64,000 nucleotides of DNA from Helicobacter jaachi (GCF_000763135.2 NZ_JRPR02000005.1:1-64000), one strand, 5' to 3'; counted from the stretch's first letter, positions 37,669 through 46,673 are shown. The notes: generated by a model from the sequence alone, not told the origin. Numbers and translations are program-made.

Positions 37669-38858
37669 ACTGCTCCTTTAGTTTTAAGATGATTTTGCTC
37701 GCCAGCAAGGGGGGGGGGGGGGGTGAAACACGCCTTTTATACACGCGGATAAAGGCAAAGTAATAGCGCTCATATTCTAAACTTCTCACCACGCCAAAAA
37801 ACTTTTTATTTTTCTCATACAGCAGGTGCGAGGGCAGCTCCACGACCTTAATGCCGCTTTTTATCTTAAAATCTAACCATACATTAAAAAGCCGCTCACT
37901 TAGATACCCAAATACGCGCCTTTGACGCGCATCATAATGCGTATAATCAATGCGTCCCATAATGCCAAATAGCACAGAAAAGAGCCACTCACAATACTCA
38001 AAAAACAGCTCCTTGCGCCAAATGGCGATATTCCAATAACTCACGCCTATGCCTTTATCAAAAAACACGCGCATGATAGAATCTGACATAGCCGGATTTT
38101 GCTCCTGTATAAACTGCAGCGCGATATCTAAGTCTGCTTGAAAATGCTGCAGGCAGTAGGCTTCATAAAGATTATAATGCGCGCTTTGCTTAATGATTTT
38201 GCGCGTGGGGATATAAATATCTGCTTTATGGGCTTTTATAGATTCTATAATTTGCGCGCTTCTTAGGGCGTATTTGGCAAAGGGTGCGCTTTGTGGGATA
38301 AAAAAATGCCAGATTTTACTCAAAATATTTTGCGCGCTAAAATCTAGCACACGCCGATAATGAAATAATCCATAATAATCTGCATCGATATTTTTCCATG
38401 CCCAATACATCGCCGTAAGCTCGCAAAAGTAGGGATTGAGAGATGAAATTTCTCGGCGTGAAATGTCTTGAGGTGAAACTTCTTGGTGCGAAAGCGGCAC
38501 AGTTATAGAATCTAGGCGCTTAGATTGCGTGGATTTCGTGCAAGATTGCATAATATTGGATTTTGTGTCGTTAGGAGATGCTGTGGTAGATTCTATAACT
38601 TCTGCGCTTGTAGATTTCGCACTAGATTCTGTATCGCGCGTGGGTTTTATGGCGCTAGATTCTATACTATGAGGCTGCCCCCCCCCCCCGCACATCATTA
38701 TCAAAAATTAGCGGCGTGTGGCTAGCCTCCGCGCGGGATAGTAGAGCGGCTTTTGTATTTTTATCCATATCCTGCGCGCCCACGACAATGGGCTGCAGCA
38801 CTTCATTTGTAAGCAGCGGCGCACTTTTATGATAGCAAACAAAAATTTTAATATTCAA
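37568..38858 (-). CDS. DUF4422 putative glycosyltransferase, phase-variable, OFF as sequenced
   Basis: ATG 38858 gives MNIKIFVCYHKSAPLLTNE...; a G12 tract (gene strand, 38689-38678) then leads to a stop at 38667 (63 residues). The rest is open from 38704 in another frame; G11 or G14 would join them. In the ON form a linker of about 79 residues separates the first 60 residues from the core LNPYFCELTAMYWAWKNIDA; its paralogue has almost none. A second tract, C15 at 37723-37709, sets the C-terminus: as sequenced the frame runs to 37568 inside the next gene. C13 or C16 would end in a TGA overlapping the next ATG, which looks like the native arrangement. Confidence 0.85.
37709..37723 (-). repeat. 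Poly-C tract (C15, gene strand) at the end of the DUF4422 gene
   Basis: Fifteen Cs encode Pro5 and decide between three C-termini: a long read-through (15), a short end at 37684 (14 or 17) and an ATGA-coupled end (13 or 16). Confidence 0.9.
38440..38500 (-). repeat. 15-nt minisatellite in the DUF4422 linker
   Basis: About three and a half units of 15 nt (GTGAAA-TTCTT type on the plus strand) encode SHQEV-SPQDI-SRREI-SS. The period keeps the frame, so copy number can change linker length without switching the gene off. Confidence 0.6.
38678..38689 (-). repeat. Poly-G tract (G12, gene strand) near the start of the DUF4422 gene
   Basis: Twelve Gs on the gene strand, flanked by GTGC and CAGCC. 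As sequenced it gives V-R-G-G-G-A-A-S-stop; G11 reads on into the main frame as G-G-G-Q-P-H-S-I. Confidence 0.92.
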
Positions 38859-38965
38859 AGATTAAGCCTTTTAAATGTGTAGAGATTTTTGCAACATCGA
38901 CATAATGTGCGATGAAATTTTTACGCAAACAAAAGTTGGCATTATAGAATCTTTTGCTTAAAGTT

Positions 38966-40087
38966 TCATACTTCAATGGTTTCTACCAAATGCAAATTAA
39001 AGCCGCTAAGCGCGCTGTATGCGCTTTTACTCGATGAAGCACTTAATAAAATAAAATCCTCCACGCCAAGCCGCTTTAGAATCTGCGCGCCTATGCCAAA
39101 ATCCTTTATCCCCTCGCCCTTAGGCGCGCTGCTTAGCTGGGTGTTAAGAAAAATCAAATATCCGCCCTTTGCCTTTAAATGCTCAATACTGCGCAATAGC
39201 GCGCTAAACTCCTCATTATTTTGCAATAACGCCAAATCGCTCTGCACATTATGGAATCTAATCGCGGGCTTATATGCGTGCTTAGAGCGCTTAGATTGTT
39301 TAAAATCTTTAACTTTTTTAGATTCTATAGTATGTTTAGAATCTGCGCAATCGGCGTGCTTTGGGCTAAAGCTAAACACAATATGTTCGCGCTGCAAATG
39401 GTCAAAAAAGCTTAATTTTTCGCACTCACAGCCCATAAATTCTACATTTTCGCGGCTTTTTTCACTCACTAGATTCTCAAAATTAAGCCTATATTGAATA
39501 ATATCGCTCACATATAGAATCTTAATATTGTGCTTTTTTGAGAAATCAAGCAGGAATTTATCGCCCCGCCGCGCCATGCTGCCGTCTTTTTTCATAATCT
39601 CGCAAATCACAGCAATAGGCAGCACCCCAGCCAGACGACAAATATCCACCCCAGCCTCAGTATGCCCAGTGCGCACAAGCACTCCGCCCTCTTTTGCTAT
39701 AAGCGGGAAAATATGCCCAGGGCGCACAAAGTCCTGTGGCGTGGCGTTTGGCTCACACATTAGCCGTATCGTCATATCACGCTCGTAAGCAGAAATGCCA
39801 GTTTTCGCCTCGCGCGCATCAATTGAAATGGTGAAAGCGGTCTCATGATTGCTGCTATTGTGCCGCACCATCGGGGGTAAATCAAGTTTGCGCGCCACAT
39901 CATCAGTCACGCACACGCAGATTAGCCCGCAGGCTTCCTGTGCCATAAAATTGATTTTTTGCGGTGTGGAAAAAATGCCAGCAAACACCAAATCGCCCTC
40001 ATTTTCCCTATCCTCATCGTCCATAATTATTATCATTTCGCCATTTTTAATCGCTGAAATGGCGTCTGTCACGCGTTTTTTATACAT
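38966..40087 (-). CDS. ribBA: RibB-type DHBP synthase with degenerate GTP-cyclohydrolase-II-like domain
   Basis: 373 residues. The N-terminal DHBP synthase domain (1-200) is complete: MIIMDDEDRENEGDLVFAG, RPGHIFPL and the RTGHTEAGVDI motif. It makes the four-carbon precursor of riboflavin from ribulose 5-phosphate. The C-terminal domain (about 215-373) has the length of GTP cyclohydrolase II but I see neither its CxxDxxxSxxCDC zinc motif nor its other catalytic signatures, so that activity is probably lost, as in H. pylori where RibA is separate. A Lys/Ser-rich insert (SKHTIESKKVKDFKQSKRSK) interrupts it. Confidence 0.88.
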   Translation of the reverse strand: MYKKRVTDAISAIKNGEMIIIMDDEDRENEGDLVFAGIFSTPQKINFMAQEACGLICVCVTDDVARKLDLPPMVRHNSSNHETAFTISIDAREAKTGISAYERDMTIRLMCEPNATPQDFVRPGHIFPLIAKEGGVLVRTGHTEAGVDICRLAGVLPIAVICEIMKKDGSMARRGDKFLLDFSKKHNIKILYVSDIIQYRLNFENLVSEKSRENVEFMGCECEKLSFFDHLQREHIVFSFSPKHADCADSKHTIESKKVKDFKQSKRSKHAYKPAIRFHNVQSDLALLQNNEEFSALLRSIEHLKAKGGYLIFLNTQLSSAPKGEGIKDFGIGAQILKRLGVEDFILLSASSSKSAYSALSGFNLHLVETIEV

Positions 40088-40218
40088 TTTTTGCCTTTAA
40101 ATTTTGTAAAGTAAAAGCAAGCATTGTATAAAAAGAATATAAATTTTTCATAACTTTTATAAGGGTGGCACGATGAATGAAAAAGGGGGAAATTAAGGGA
40201 ATGAGCGGAGGTAAGAGG

Positions 40219-40269
40219 AGAGAATCTGCCCTAGATTCTATGCACAGATTCTATGAGTGCAGATTCTCT
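40219..40269. repeat. Cluster of four heptamers forming an inverted repeat
   Basis: AGAGAATCTGC (40219-40229) is the exact reverse complement of GCAGATTCTCT (40259-40269); two more AGATTCT copies lie between. The site is directly downstream of napA and could act as its terminator. Confidence 0.6.
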
Positions 40270-40278
40270 AAAAAGGGC

Positions 40279-40719
40279 TTACCCAAGTTGAGCTTTAAGC
40301 ATCCAAATGGCTTTTTGCAGCTCGCCTACTTTATCATCTGCATACGCCGCGCTTACTTTATCGCCTGCTTTATCTGCTTCGCTTGATAGCTCACTAAAGA
40401 TTTTTAAGAAATATTCATAATCGCTTAAAATCGCTTGAGCCACTTGCTTTGAGTGAAAGCTTGTCTTTGGTTCTTCTTTGATTTTTGCAGCCTTTAGCAT
40501 ATCTGCTAGCGTAACATAGGGCATTCCACCAATTTGCAATAAACGCTCTGCCACATCATCAAACACATCTGCAAAATGCTCATAAATCTCCTGTGTCGCC
40601 TTGTGTGTAGGGTGAAAATCCAAACCCTTTACATTCCAGTGAAAATTATGTGTTTTGATGTAAAACACTGATGAATCCGCTTGAATCTGCTTTAAGATGT
40701 CAATAACCTTCTTGCTCAT
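40279..40719 (-). CDS. napA: NapA, Dps-family ferritin-like protein (neutrophil-activating protein)
   Basis: 146 residues from ATG 40719 (AAGGAC upstream; longer in-frame starts are less likely). Ferroxidase-site residues are in HNFHWNVKGLDFHPTHKATQ and FADVFDDVAERLLQIGG, the His/His/Asp/Glu set shared between Dps subunits. It forms a dodecamer that oxidises and stores iron and protects DNA from peroxide; the H. pylori homologue also activates neutrophils. Monocistronic. H. pylori NapA is 144 residues. Confidence 0.95.
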   Translation of the reverse strand: MSKKVIDILKQIQADSSVFYIKTHNFHWNVKGLDFHPTHKATQEIYEHFADVFDDVAERLLQIGGMPYVTLADMLKAAKIKEEPKTSFHSKQVAQAILSDYEYFLKIFSELSSEADKAGDKVSAAYADDKVGELQKAIWMLKAQLG

Positions 40720-40963
40720 AACCTGTCCTTTAAGATAAATTTTCCCCCTAGAATGTGCAAAATCCTGCAACAATCTTTATAAAAGAGAATGTCGGCATTG
40801 TAAATGAGTGGAGTAATATTTAAGCAAATAAAAAATAAAAATTATCGTTTGTAATAAATTTGTGTTTGCTTAAATTAACTTTATCTTTACTTTTTCGTTT
40901 TAAATGAGCGTTTTTGAGTGCCTGCTTGCTTGCGTTAGTGCAGATTCTATGCGGTGATGCAAC

Positions 40964-40992
40964 TTGACAAAGCCTTGCAAACTCATTATAAT
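40964..40992 (+). promoter_or_regulatory. Consensus sigma-70 promoter for the tRNA-Gln/fMet group
   Basis: TTGACA (40964-40969), a 17-nt spacer and TATAAT (40987-40992) form a perfect consensus 15 nt before tRNA-Gln. A full -35 is unusual in Helicobacter and fits a strong stable-RNA promoter. Confidence 0.8.
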
Positions 40993-41007
40993 TACGCCTC
41001 ATTTTAT

Positions 41008-41082
41008 TGGGGTATCGCCAAGCGGTAAGGCACCTGGTTTTGGTCCAGGCATTCAGAGGTTCGAATCCTTTTACCCCAGCCA
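41008..41082 (+). tRNA. tRNA-Gln (anticodon TTG)
   Basis: Acceptor TGGGGTA pairs with TACCCCA; the anticodon stem CCTGG/CCAGG encloses TTTTGGT, giving anticodon TTG. The T-arm is GAGGTTCGAATCCTT, and the encoded CCA ends at 41082. Confidence 0.95.
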
Positions 41083-41110
41083 CTTCTTTACAATCCTTTT
41101 TCATCATTAG

Positions 41111-41188
<78 letters not shown>

Positions 41189-41207
41189 ATTTTACAAAAA
41201 AGCTTTC

Positions 41208-41236
41208 TTGCAAATTACATTACAATGTGTTAGAAT
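41208..41236 (+). promoter_or_regulatory. Probable promoter for tRNA-Arg
   Basis: TTGCAA (41208-41213), a 17-nt spacer and TAGAAT (41231-41236) lie about 63 nt upstream of the tRNA-Arg gene. Confidence 0.5.
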
Positions 41237-41299
41237 GCACGCTTTGCTTTTTATGGACCATAATATTAGGCTTACATTTCCTTAAATGGATTACTTTTT

Positions 41300-41376
41300 G
41301 CGCTCATAGCTCAGCTGGATAGAGCAACGGCCTTCTAAGCCGTAGGTCAGAGGTTCGAATCCTCTTGGGCGCGCCA
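41300..41376 (+). tRNA. tRNA-Arg (anticodon TCT)
   Basis: Acceptor GCGCTCA pairs with TGGGCGC; anticodon stem ACGGC/GCCGT encloses CTTCTAA, anticodon TCT. T-arm GAGGTTCGAATCCTC. CCA is encoded at 41374-41376. Confidence 0.95.
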
Positions 41377-41429
41377 TAGCAATCATAAAACGCATAAATC
41401 ACTTTTAAAGATTAAGGATTACGCACAAT

Positions 41430-43424
41430 ATGAGGATACTTCATCTTGTTACCCAAGATAATGGTGGCGCGGGCAGAGCGTGCGTGCGACTGCATAAAGC
41501 CCTGCTTGAAATAGGAGCAGATTCTATTATTCTCACGCAGCATAAAACGCTAGATTTGCCAAGCATACAACAATTTGCGCATACAAAATTACAAAAACTC
41601 CGCGTAAAGCTCCGCTCATTTCTCACCCAACTCCCCCTCATGCTCTATCCTAAGCGTGAAAAAGATATTTTCTCACCGCATTTTACCCTTTTTCCTCCGC
41701 GCAACAGGGCGCTTGTGCGACAAATCAACGCGCTAAAACCCGATGTAGTGCATTTGCACTGGATTGAAGGAGGATTTTTAAATGTAAAAGATTTAGCTTA
41801 TATTCAAGCCCCGCTTTTGTGGAGCTTACACGACGCTAACCCCTATACAGGCGGCTGCCACTATGTGGCAGCCGCCTGTATAGGGGTTAGCGTCGCTTGT
41901 AAAAAATGCCCCTTACTTAAATCCCAATCCGCCTTTGACATTAGCTTTTTAACTTTCAAACATAAGGCAAAAGTCTATGCAAGGCTTAAACACCTTACCA
42001 TTAATGGCTTATCGCGCTGGATTACGCAATGCGCTAAAGATTCTATGCTGCTAGGCTCAAAGCCTATTATCAATCTCCCAAATCCCATTGATACAAAGAT
42101 TTTTTATCCTATCAATAAACACACCGCACGCGAGATTCTAAAGATTGAAAAAAAGACAAAATTTATTAGCTTTGGCGCGCTCAATGCTACTTCTACGCCA
42201 AGAAAAGGCTTTAGTGAGTTAAAATCTGCCCTGCAAATCCTCCCAGATTCTATAAAACAGCAATGCGAGCTACTTATTTTTGGCGCAAGTTGCGATGAGA
42301 GTGAAAATCCAAGCGATAATCTATGCGGGATAAAAACACGCTATTTGGGTGTTTTAAACGATGATATAAGCCTCGTGCTGCTCTATAGCGCAAGTGATGT
42401 GTTTGTAACGCCAAGCCACGCGGAGAGCTTTGGGCAAACTGCGCTTGAAGCGCTCGCCTGCGGCACGCCTGTGGTAAGCTTTGATACAAGCGGGCTTAAA
42501 GATATTGTGCTGCATAGGCAAAATGGCTATTTAGCAAAAATGCTCGATATAAAAGACTTAGCACGCGGGATAGAGTGGATTTTAAGCCTTAATAAAAGCG
42601 CGTATGAGACAATGGCGCAAAATGCGCGCCAAAGTGCGCAAAAGCGATTTAGCGCTTCTAGCATAGCTCACAAATATATGCATACTTATGCGCAATTAAC
42701 TGGGGGGGGGGCAGTAGATAAATGGAGTGCTAAAGCGTTGCTTATAGCGATGTTGGCGCAGAAAAAAGAGCATTTTTATATAGGATTTGGGGCATTAGGC
42801 GGAGGCAGTGTCGCAAGAAAAGGCTTTAAGGAGCTAAAGGCTGCCTTGCAAAACTTATCAGATTCTATAAAAGAGCGCTGCACGCTGCTTGTGTGCGGTG
42901 GATATACAGAATCTATCGCCCACATAGAGACAAAAAATCTTGGCTTACTCCATGATGATACATCGCTCGCACTGGTGTATAATGCCTGTGATGTGTTTAT
43001 TCAGCCCTCACTTGCAGAAAATCTAAGCAATGTGATTATGGAATCTTTAGCCTGCGGCACGCCTGTGGTTGCCTTTGATATAGGCGGTAATGCCGATATG
43101 ATAAGCCATAAAGTAAATGGCTACCTCGCTCAAGCGCTCGATACAAAAGATTTAGCGCGCGGGATAGAGTGGATTTTAACCCACGCAGATTATAATATGC
43201 TCGCTAACAACGCGCGCCAAAGCGTTATGGATAAGTTCCAATCTTCACACATTGCTAAAAAATATTTACACACATACAGCACGCTTATAGAATCTAACGG
43301 GGGGGGGGTAGATACAAAACTTAAGCTAAATCCCGCATTCTCCACCACTCCCACACTTCCTATATTTATAATTTCTCCTATATCCGCACCCTGCGTGATA
43401 AACCACGCGCAAAAGGCGGCGTAA
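41430..43424 (+). CDS. GT4 glycosyltransferase fused through a poly-G tract to a second GT4 C-terminal domain
   Basis: 664 residues as sequenced. Residues 1-423 form a complete GT-B enzyme of the WcaC-like type: MRILHLVTQDNGGAGRACVR, VVHLHWIEGGFLN, LHDANPYTGGCHY, then CPLL after clustered cysteines, and the donor-binding PSHAESFGQTALEALACGTP. A G10 tract (42702) reads T-G-G-G-A-V-D into a second segment (440-625) that repeats only the donor-binding half (PSLAENLSNVIMESLACGTP, TKDLARGIEWIL). G9 or G11 would stop within a few codons and yield the single enzyme. A second G10 tract (43299) sets the tail. The acceptor half of the second unit is missing. A 31-bp inverted repeat lies inside the first domain. 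Confidence 0.88.
   Translation: MRILHLVTQDNGGAGRACVRLHKALLEIGADSIILTQHKTLDLPSIQQFAHTKLQKLRVKLRSFLTQLPLMLYPKREKDIFSPHFTLFPPRNRALVRQINALKPDVVHLHWIEGGFLNVKDLAYIQAPLLWSLHDANPYTGGCHYVAAACIGVSVACKKCPLLKSQSAFDISFLTFKHKAKVYARLKHLTINGLSRWITQCAKDSMLLGSKPIINLPNPIDTKIFYPINKHTAREILKIEKKTKFISFGALNATSTPRKGFSELKSALQILPDSIKQQCELLIFGASCDESENPSDNLCGIKTRYLGVLNDDISLVLLYSASDVFVTPSHAESFGQTALEALACGTPVVSFDTSGLKDIVLHRQNGYLAKMLDIKDLARGIEWILSLNKSAYETMAQNARQSAQKRFSASSIAHKYMHTYAQLTGGGAVDKWSAKALLIAMLAQKKEHFYIGFGALGGGSVARKGFKELKAALQNLSDSIKERCTLLVCGGYTESIAHIETKNLGLLHDDTSLALVYNACDVFIQPSLAENLSNVIMESLACGTPVVAFDIGGNADMISHKVNGYLAQALDTKDLARGIEWILTHADYNMLANNARQSVMDKFQSSHIAKKYLHTYSTLIESNGGGVDTKLKLNPAFSTTPTLPIFIISPISAPCVINHAQKAA
41831..41895 (+). 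repeat. Perfect 31-bp inverted repeat inside the glycosyltransferase gene
   Basis: Left arm 41831-41861 (starting CGACGCTAACCCC) and right arm 41865-41895 (ending GGGGTTAGCGTCG) are exact reverse complements around a TAT loop. The frame stays open; the right arm codes for VAAACIGVSVA. Confidence 0.95.
42702..42711 (+). repeat. Poly-G tract (G10) between the two glycosyltransferase modules
   Basis: Flanks TTAACT and CAGTAGATA. Ten Gs join the modules; nine or eleven put TAG or TAA within about 10 nt. Confidence 0.92.
43299..43308 (+). repeat. Poly-G tract (G10) at the glycosyltransferase 3' end
   Basis: Flanks TCTAAC and TAGATACAA. G9 gives an immediate TAG, G11 a stop five codons on, G10 a 38-residue Pro/Ile-rich tail ending at 43424. 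Confidence 0.92.
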
Positions 43425-44342
43425 GTGTATTATTACTGCACGCTATTTAATCAAAACTACCTAACTCGCGGCATTGCGATGATAGAAAGCCTGCAAAAAT
43501 ATGCCAAAAATGCCACTATTTTCGTGCTAGCTTTTGATAAAACTACTTATGATGTGCTAGAAAGCTTGCAATTTCATCAAGTAAAAATAATTAGCTTGCA
43601 GGATTTTGAGGATACTGCCCTGCTTGCTATTAAGCCTACGCGCACGCTTGGGGAATACTGCTGGACTTGCACGCCCTCACTCATAGCCTATTGCATACAT
43701 ACTTTTAATCTCCCTCATTGCACTTATGTCGATGCTGATGTGTATTTTTTTGAAAATCCAAATGTGCTTATTGATGAAATGCAAACAGATTCTATACTGC
43801 TTACCAAACACAACTACACACCACAATACAATCAAGAAGCCACGAGCGGCATTTACTGCGTGCAGTTTATGACCTTTAAGGCTGATAGTTATGGGCTTAA
43901 AGCCCTCGTATGGTGGAGGGAGCAGTGCCTTAAGTGGTGCTATGCGTATTATGAAGATGGCAAGTTTGGTGACCAAAAATACCTTGATGATTGGGATACG
44001 CGCTTTGAAAAAGTGCATATAGTAAAGGAAATGCGCGCCGCGCTCGCACCTTGGAATATTCAGCAATTTTCTCATCTAAAGCCTATTTTTTATCATTTTC
44101 ATAACCTTAGCTTCATTGGACAAACAAAAGTGGATTTAGGCAATTACACACTGCCAAAAGTAAGCATTGAGCGTATTTATAAGCCTTATTTGGCTCACCT
44201 TTTAAGCCTAAGGCGCACTTTTATGCCGCATAACTTTGATGGGCGCAAACATCTTAAATGGCATATTAAAACGCCCTTTACTCTGCTTAAAAGATACCTA
44301 AAAGGCATTTACAACATTTATCCGCTAAAAAGGCTGCTCTAA
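43425..44342 (+). CDS. Putative glycosyltransferase (GT-A, DADVYF motif)
   Basis: 305 residues from GTG 43425, directly after the previous stop; AAAGG lies about 9 nt upstream. MYYYCTLFNQNYLTRGIAMI and HCTYVDADVYFFENP, a DxD metal site within a nucleotide-sugar transferase fold, resemble GT8-like or DUF6492-type enzymes. Later segments FGDQKYLDDWDTRF and AALAPWNIQQFSH match the pattern of such enzymes. Basic C-terminus (LKRYLKGIYNIYPLKRLL) may contact the membrane. The stop overlaps the next ATG, so it is part of the operon running to rmlB. Donor unknown. Confidence 0.82.
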   Translation: MYYYCTLFNQNYLTRGIAMIESLQKYAKNATIFVLAFDKTTYDVLESLQFHQVKIISLQDFEDTALLAIKPTRTLGEYCWTCTPSLIAYCIHTFNLPHCTYVDADVYFFENPNVLIDEMQTDSILLTKHNYTPQYNQEATSGIYCVQFMTFKADSYGLKALVWWREQCLKWCYAYYEDGKFGDQKYLDDWDTRFEKVHIVKEMRAALAPWNIQQFSHLKPIFYHFHNLSFIGQTKVDLGNYTLPKVSIERIYKPYLAHLLSLRRTFMPHNFDGRKHLKWHIKTPFTLLKRYLKGIYNIYPLKRLL

Positions 44343-44704
44343 TGGCACAGATTCTATATATTAAAACGCTGTGTGATGAGCGAGGGGATTTGAGCGTGAT
44401 TGATGGCGAACTTGGCTTTGAGATTAAACGCGTATTTTATATCTATAATGTCAAAGCCCCGCGCGGCGGGCATGCGCACCATAAAACAAAACTAGCCCTT
44501 ATCTGCCTAAATGGTAGCTGCGAAGTCAAAATCCACACGCTAGATTCTATCACCACCTATGTTTTAGATTCTCCGCGTATTTGCCTTATTTTAGAGCCTA
44601 GTGAATGGCATACAATGGAGCATTTCACGCCCCACGCCTTGCTCTTAGCCCTTGCGTCAGAGCCTTATAGCGCAAGTGATTACATTATGGAGAAACCACA
44701 ATGA
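44342..44704 (+). CDS. FdtA/QdtA-type dTDP-4-keto-6-deoxyglucose 3,4-ketoisomerase
   Basis: 120-residue cupin of the WxcM-like/FdtA family: [40 protein letters not shown] with the catalytic histidines, and [13 protein letters not shown]. It shifts the keto group from C4 to C3 of dTDP-4-keto-6-deoxyglucose. FdtA (galacto product) and QdtA (gluco product) cannot be told apart by eye. It overlaps its neighbours on both sides. Confidence 0.93.
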   Translation: MAQILYIKTLCDERGDLSVIDGELGFEIKRVFYIYNVKAPRGGHAHHKTKLALICLNGSCEVKIHTLDSITTYVLDSPRICLILEPSEWHTMEHFTPHALLLALASEPYSASDYIMEKPQ

Positions 44705-45801
44705 AAGACATTATTGAGTATGAAAATCTTGCCAAAAGTAATGCGATGTTTTATGATGAGTATTGCCACGCATTTCAAGCAGTGCTGCAAAGTGGGTGGT
44801 TTATACTAGGTAAAAGGCTGCAAGACTTTGAGGAAGCCTTTGCCAAAAGTGTAGGGAGCAAACACTGCATAGGGCTAGCCTCTGGGCTTGATGCGCTTTT
44901 TTTAGCCATAAAGGCGCTTAATTTGCCCAAAAATAGCGAAATCATCGTGCCTTCAAACACCTATATCGCCACTATTTTAGCTATTATTAATAATGGCTTA
45001 AAGCCCATTTTATGCGAGCCTAATACACATACCTACAATATAGAATCTGCACAGATTGAAAAACTTATCACACCGCACACAAAGGCGATTTTGCTTGTGC
45101 ATCTCTATGGCAAGCCCTGCCATATGCCACAAATCATAGCCCTTGCCAAAAAGCATAATCTCTACATTATCGAGGATTGCGCACAGGCGCATGGAGCGAT
45201 GTATGATAATCAAAAAGTAGGTAGCTTTGGCATTGGCTGCTTTAGCTTCTATCCTACTAAGAATCTAGGCGCGCTAGGCGATAGCGGGGCGATTACTACT
45301 AGCGATGATAATCTAGCGCAAACACTTAGAGCCTTACGCAATTATGGCTCACATCAAAAATATGTGAATGATTACATCGGCTATAACTCCCGCCTTGATG
45401 AAATTCAAGCCGCTATGCTCACTATTAAATTACAAAAGCTTGCCTTTATCACAGAGCATAAAAGAATGCTTGCCTCGCTCTACTTGCAGCATTTAGATGC
45501 TAAGGCTTTTATCCTGCCGCAGGTGGAGGAGGCATGCTTTGATGTGTATCATATCTTTAATATCCGCCACAAAAGGCGTGATGCGCTAAAAGCCTATCTG
45601 CTTGAGCAGGGCATTATGACAGACATTCACTACCCTATCCCACCGCATAAACAAAAAGCCATGCAGCCCTATCTTAGCGGAAATTACCCCATAAGCGAGG
45701 AAATCCACGCCACTACGCTAAGCCTGCCTATCGCGCTTTTTCACACGCAAAAAGATATTTTACGCGTGATAGATTCTATAAATGCATGGAGTGGCAAATG
45801 A
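44701..45801 (+). CDS. FdtB/QdtB-type dTDP-3-amino-3,6-dideoxyhexose transaminase
   Basis: 366-residue PLP aminotransferase: [62 protein letters not shown] and the PLP-lysine segment [13 protein letters not shown], then [13 protein letters not shown]. Together with the preceding ketoisomerase it produces dTDP-Fuc3N or dTDP-Qui3N. ATGA overlaps on both sides. Confidence 0.94.
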   Translation: MKDIIEYENLAKSNAMFYDEYCHAFQAVLQSGWFILGKRLQDFEEAFAKSVGSKHCIGLASGLDALFLAIKALNLPKNSEIIVPSNTYIATILAIINNGLKPILCEPNTHTYNIESAQIEKLITPHTKAILLVHLYGKPCHMPQIIALAKKHNLYIIEDCAQAHGAMYDNQKVGSFGIGCFSFYPTKNLGALGDSGAITTSDDNLAQTLRALRNYGSHQKYVNDYIGYNSRLDEIQAAMLTIKLQKLAFITEHKRMLASLYLQHLDAKAFILPQVEEACFDVYHIFNIRHKRRDALKAYLLEQGIMTDIHYPIPPHKQKAMQPYLSGNYPISEEIHATTLSLPIALFHTQKDILRVIDSINAWSGK

Positions 45802-46673
45802 AAGGCATTATTTTAGCAGGTGGCTCTGGCACAAGGCTCTATCCGCTCACAAAAAGCATTGTCAAGCAGCTTTTGCCTATTTATGATAAACCTATGATTT
45901 ACTATCCGCTTTCAATCCTTATGCTAGCCTCCATTAGAGAGATTCTCATCATCTCCACGCCAAAGGATTTAGCGCGCTTTCAAGATATTTTTAAAGACGG
46001 CTCGCATTTGGGATTATCTATCAGTTATGCTATTCAAGAGCAGCCAAATGGGCTAGCGGAGAGCTTTATAATCGGCAGGGAGTTTGTAGGCAAAGATGAT
46101 GTGTGCTTAGTTTTAGGCGATAATCTCATTTATGGCGAGGGGCTTGTGCAGATTCTCAATAAAAGCGTAAAAATTGTGCAAAAATCGCGCAATGCGGTAG
46201 TTTTTGGATACTATGTCTCAAATCCTAAAGATTATGGCGTGATTGAGTTTAATGATAAAATGCAAGCCATTTCTTTAGAGGAAAAGCCCGCATATCCAAA
46301 AAGCCATTATGCAGTCATTGGCTTATATTTTTACCCCAATGATGTGCTGCAAAAAGCCGCACTTATTCGCCCTTCAATGCGCGGGGAGCTTGAGATTACC
46401 TCCATTAATGAACTCTATTTGCAAGATGCTAAGCTAAGCGTTGAGATTCTAGGCAGGGGCTATGCGTGGCTAGATACAGGCACACATGAGCATTTGCTTG
46501 AGGCTGGAAAATTTATAGAGATTATAGAAAAGCGCGTGGGGTTAAAGATTGCCTGTATTGAGGAAATTGCCTACAAAATGGGCTTTATTAGCAAAGAGCA
46601 GTTGCGCGCATTAGGAGAATCTATGGCTAAAAATCAATATGGGCAGTATCTCTTAAAGGTGGCTGCGTTATGA
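45798..46673 (+). CDS. rmlA: RmlA, glucose-1-phosphate thymidylyltransferase
   Basis: 291 residues from ATG 45798 (GGAG about 7 nt upstream; an ATG at 45786 lies before the ribosome-binding site). Motifs: [60 protein letters not shown] and [14 protein letters not shown]. It makes dTDP-glucose from dTTP and glucose 1-phosphate, feeding RmlB and the 3-amino-sugar pathway. Confidence 0.96.
   Translation: MKGIILAGGSGTRLYPLTKSIVKQLLPIYDKPMIYYPLSILMLASIREILIISTPKDLARFQDIFKDGSHLGLSISYAIQEQPNGLAESFIIGREFVGKDDVCLVLGDNLIYGEGLVQILNKSVKIVQKSRNAVVFGYYVSNPKDYGVIEFNDKMQAISLEEKPAYPKSHYAVIGLYFYPNDVLQKAALIRPSMRGELEITSINELYLQDAKLSVEILGRGYAWLDTGTHEHLLEAGKFIEIIEKRVGLKIACIEEIAYKMGFISKEQLRALGESMAKNQYGQYLLKVAAL

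Noticed and set aside
40177-40386. Small plus-strand open frame overlapping the napA 3' end
   Set aside because: It reads antisense through napA and the heptamer cluster, with no ribosome-binding site.
41430-43424. Two separate glycosyltransferase genes
   Set aside because: At G10 the frame is continuous and the second segment has no start, ribosome-binding site or N-terminal domain.
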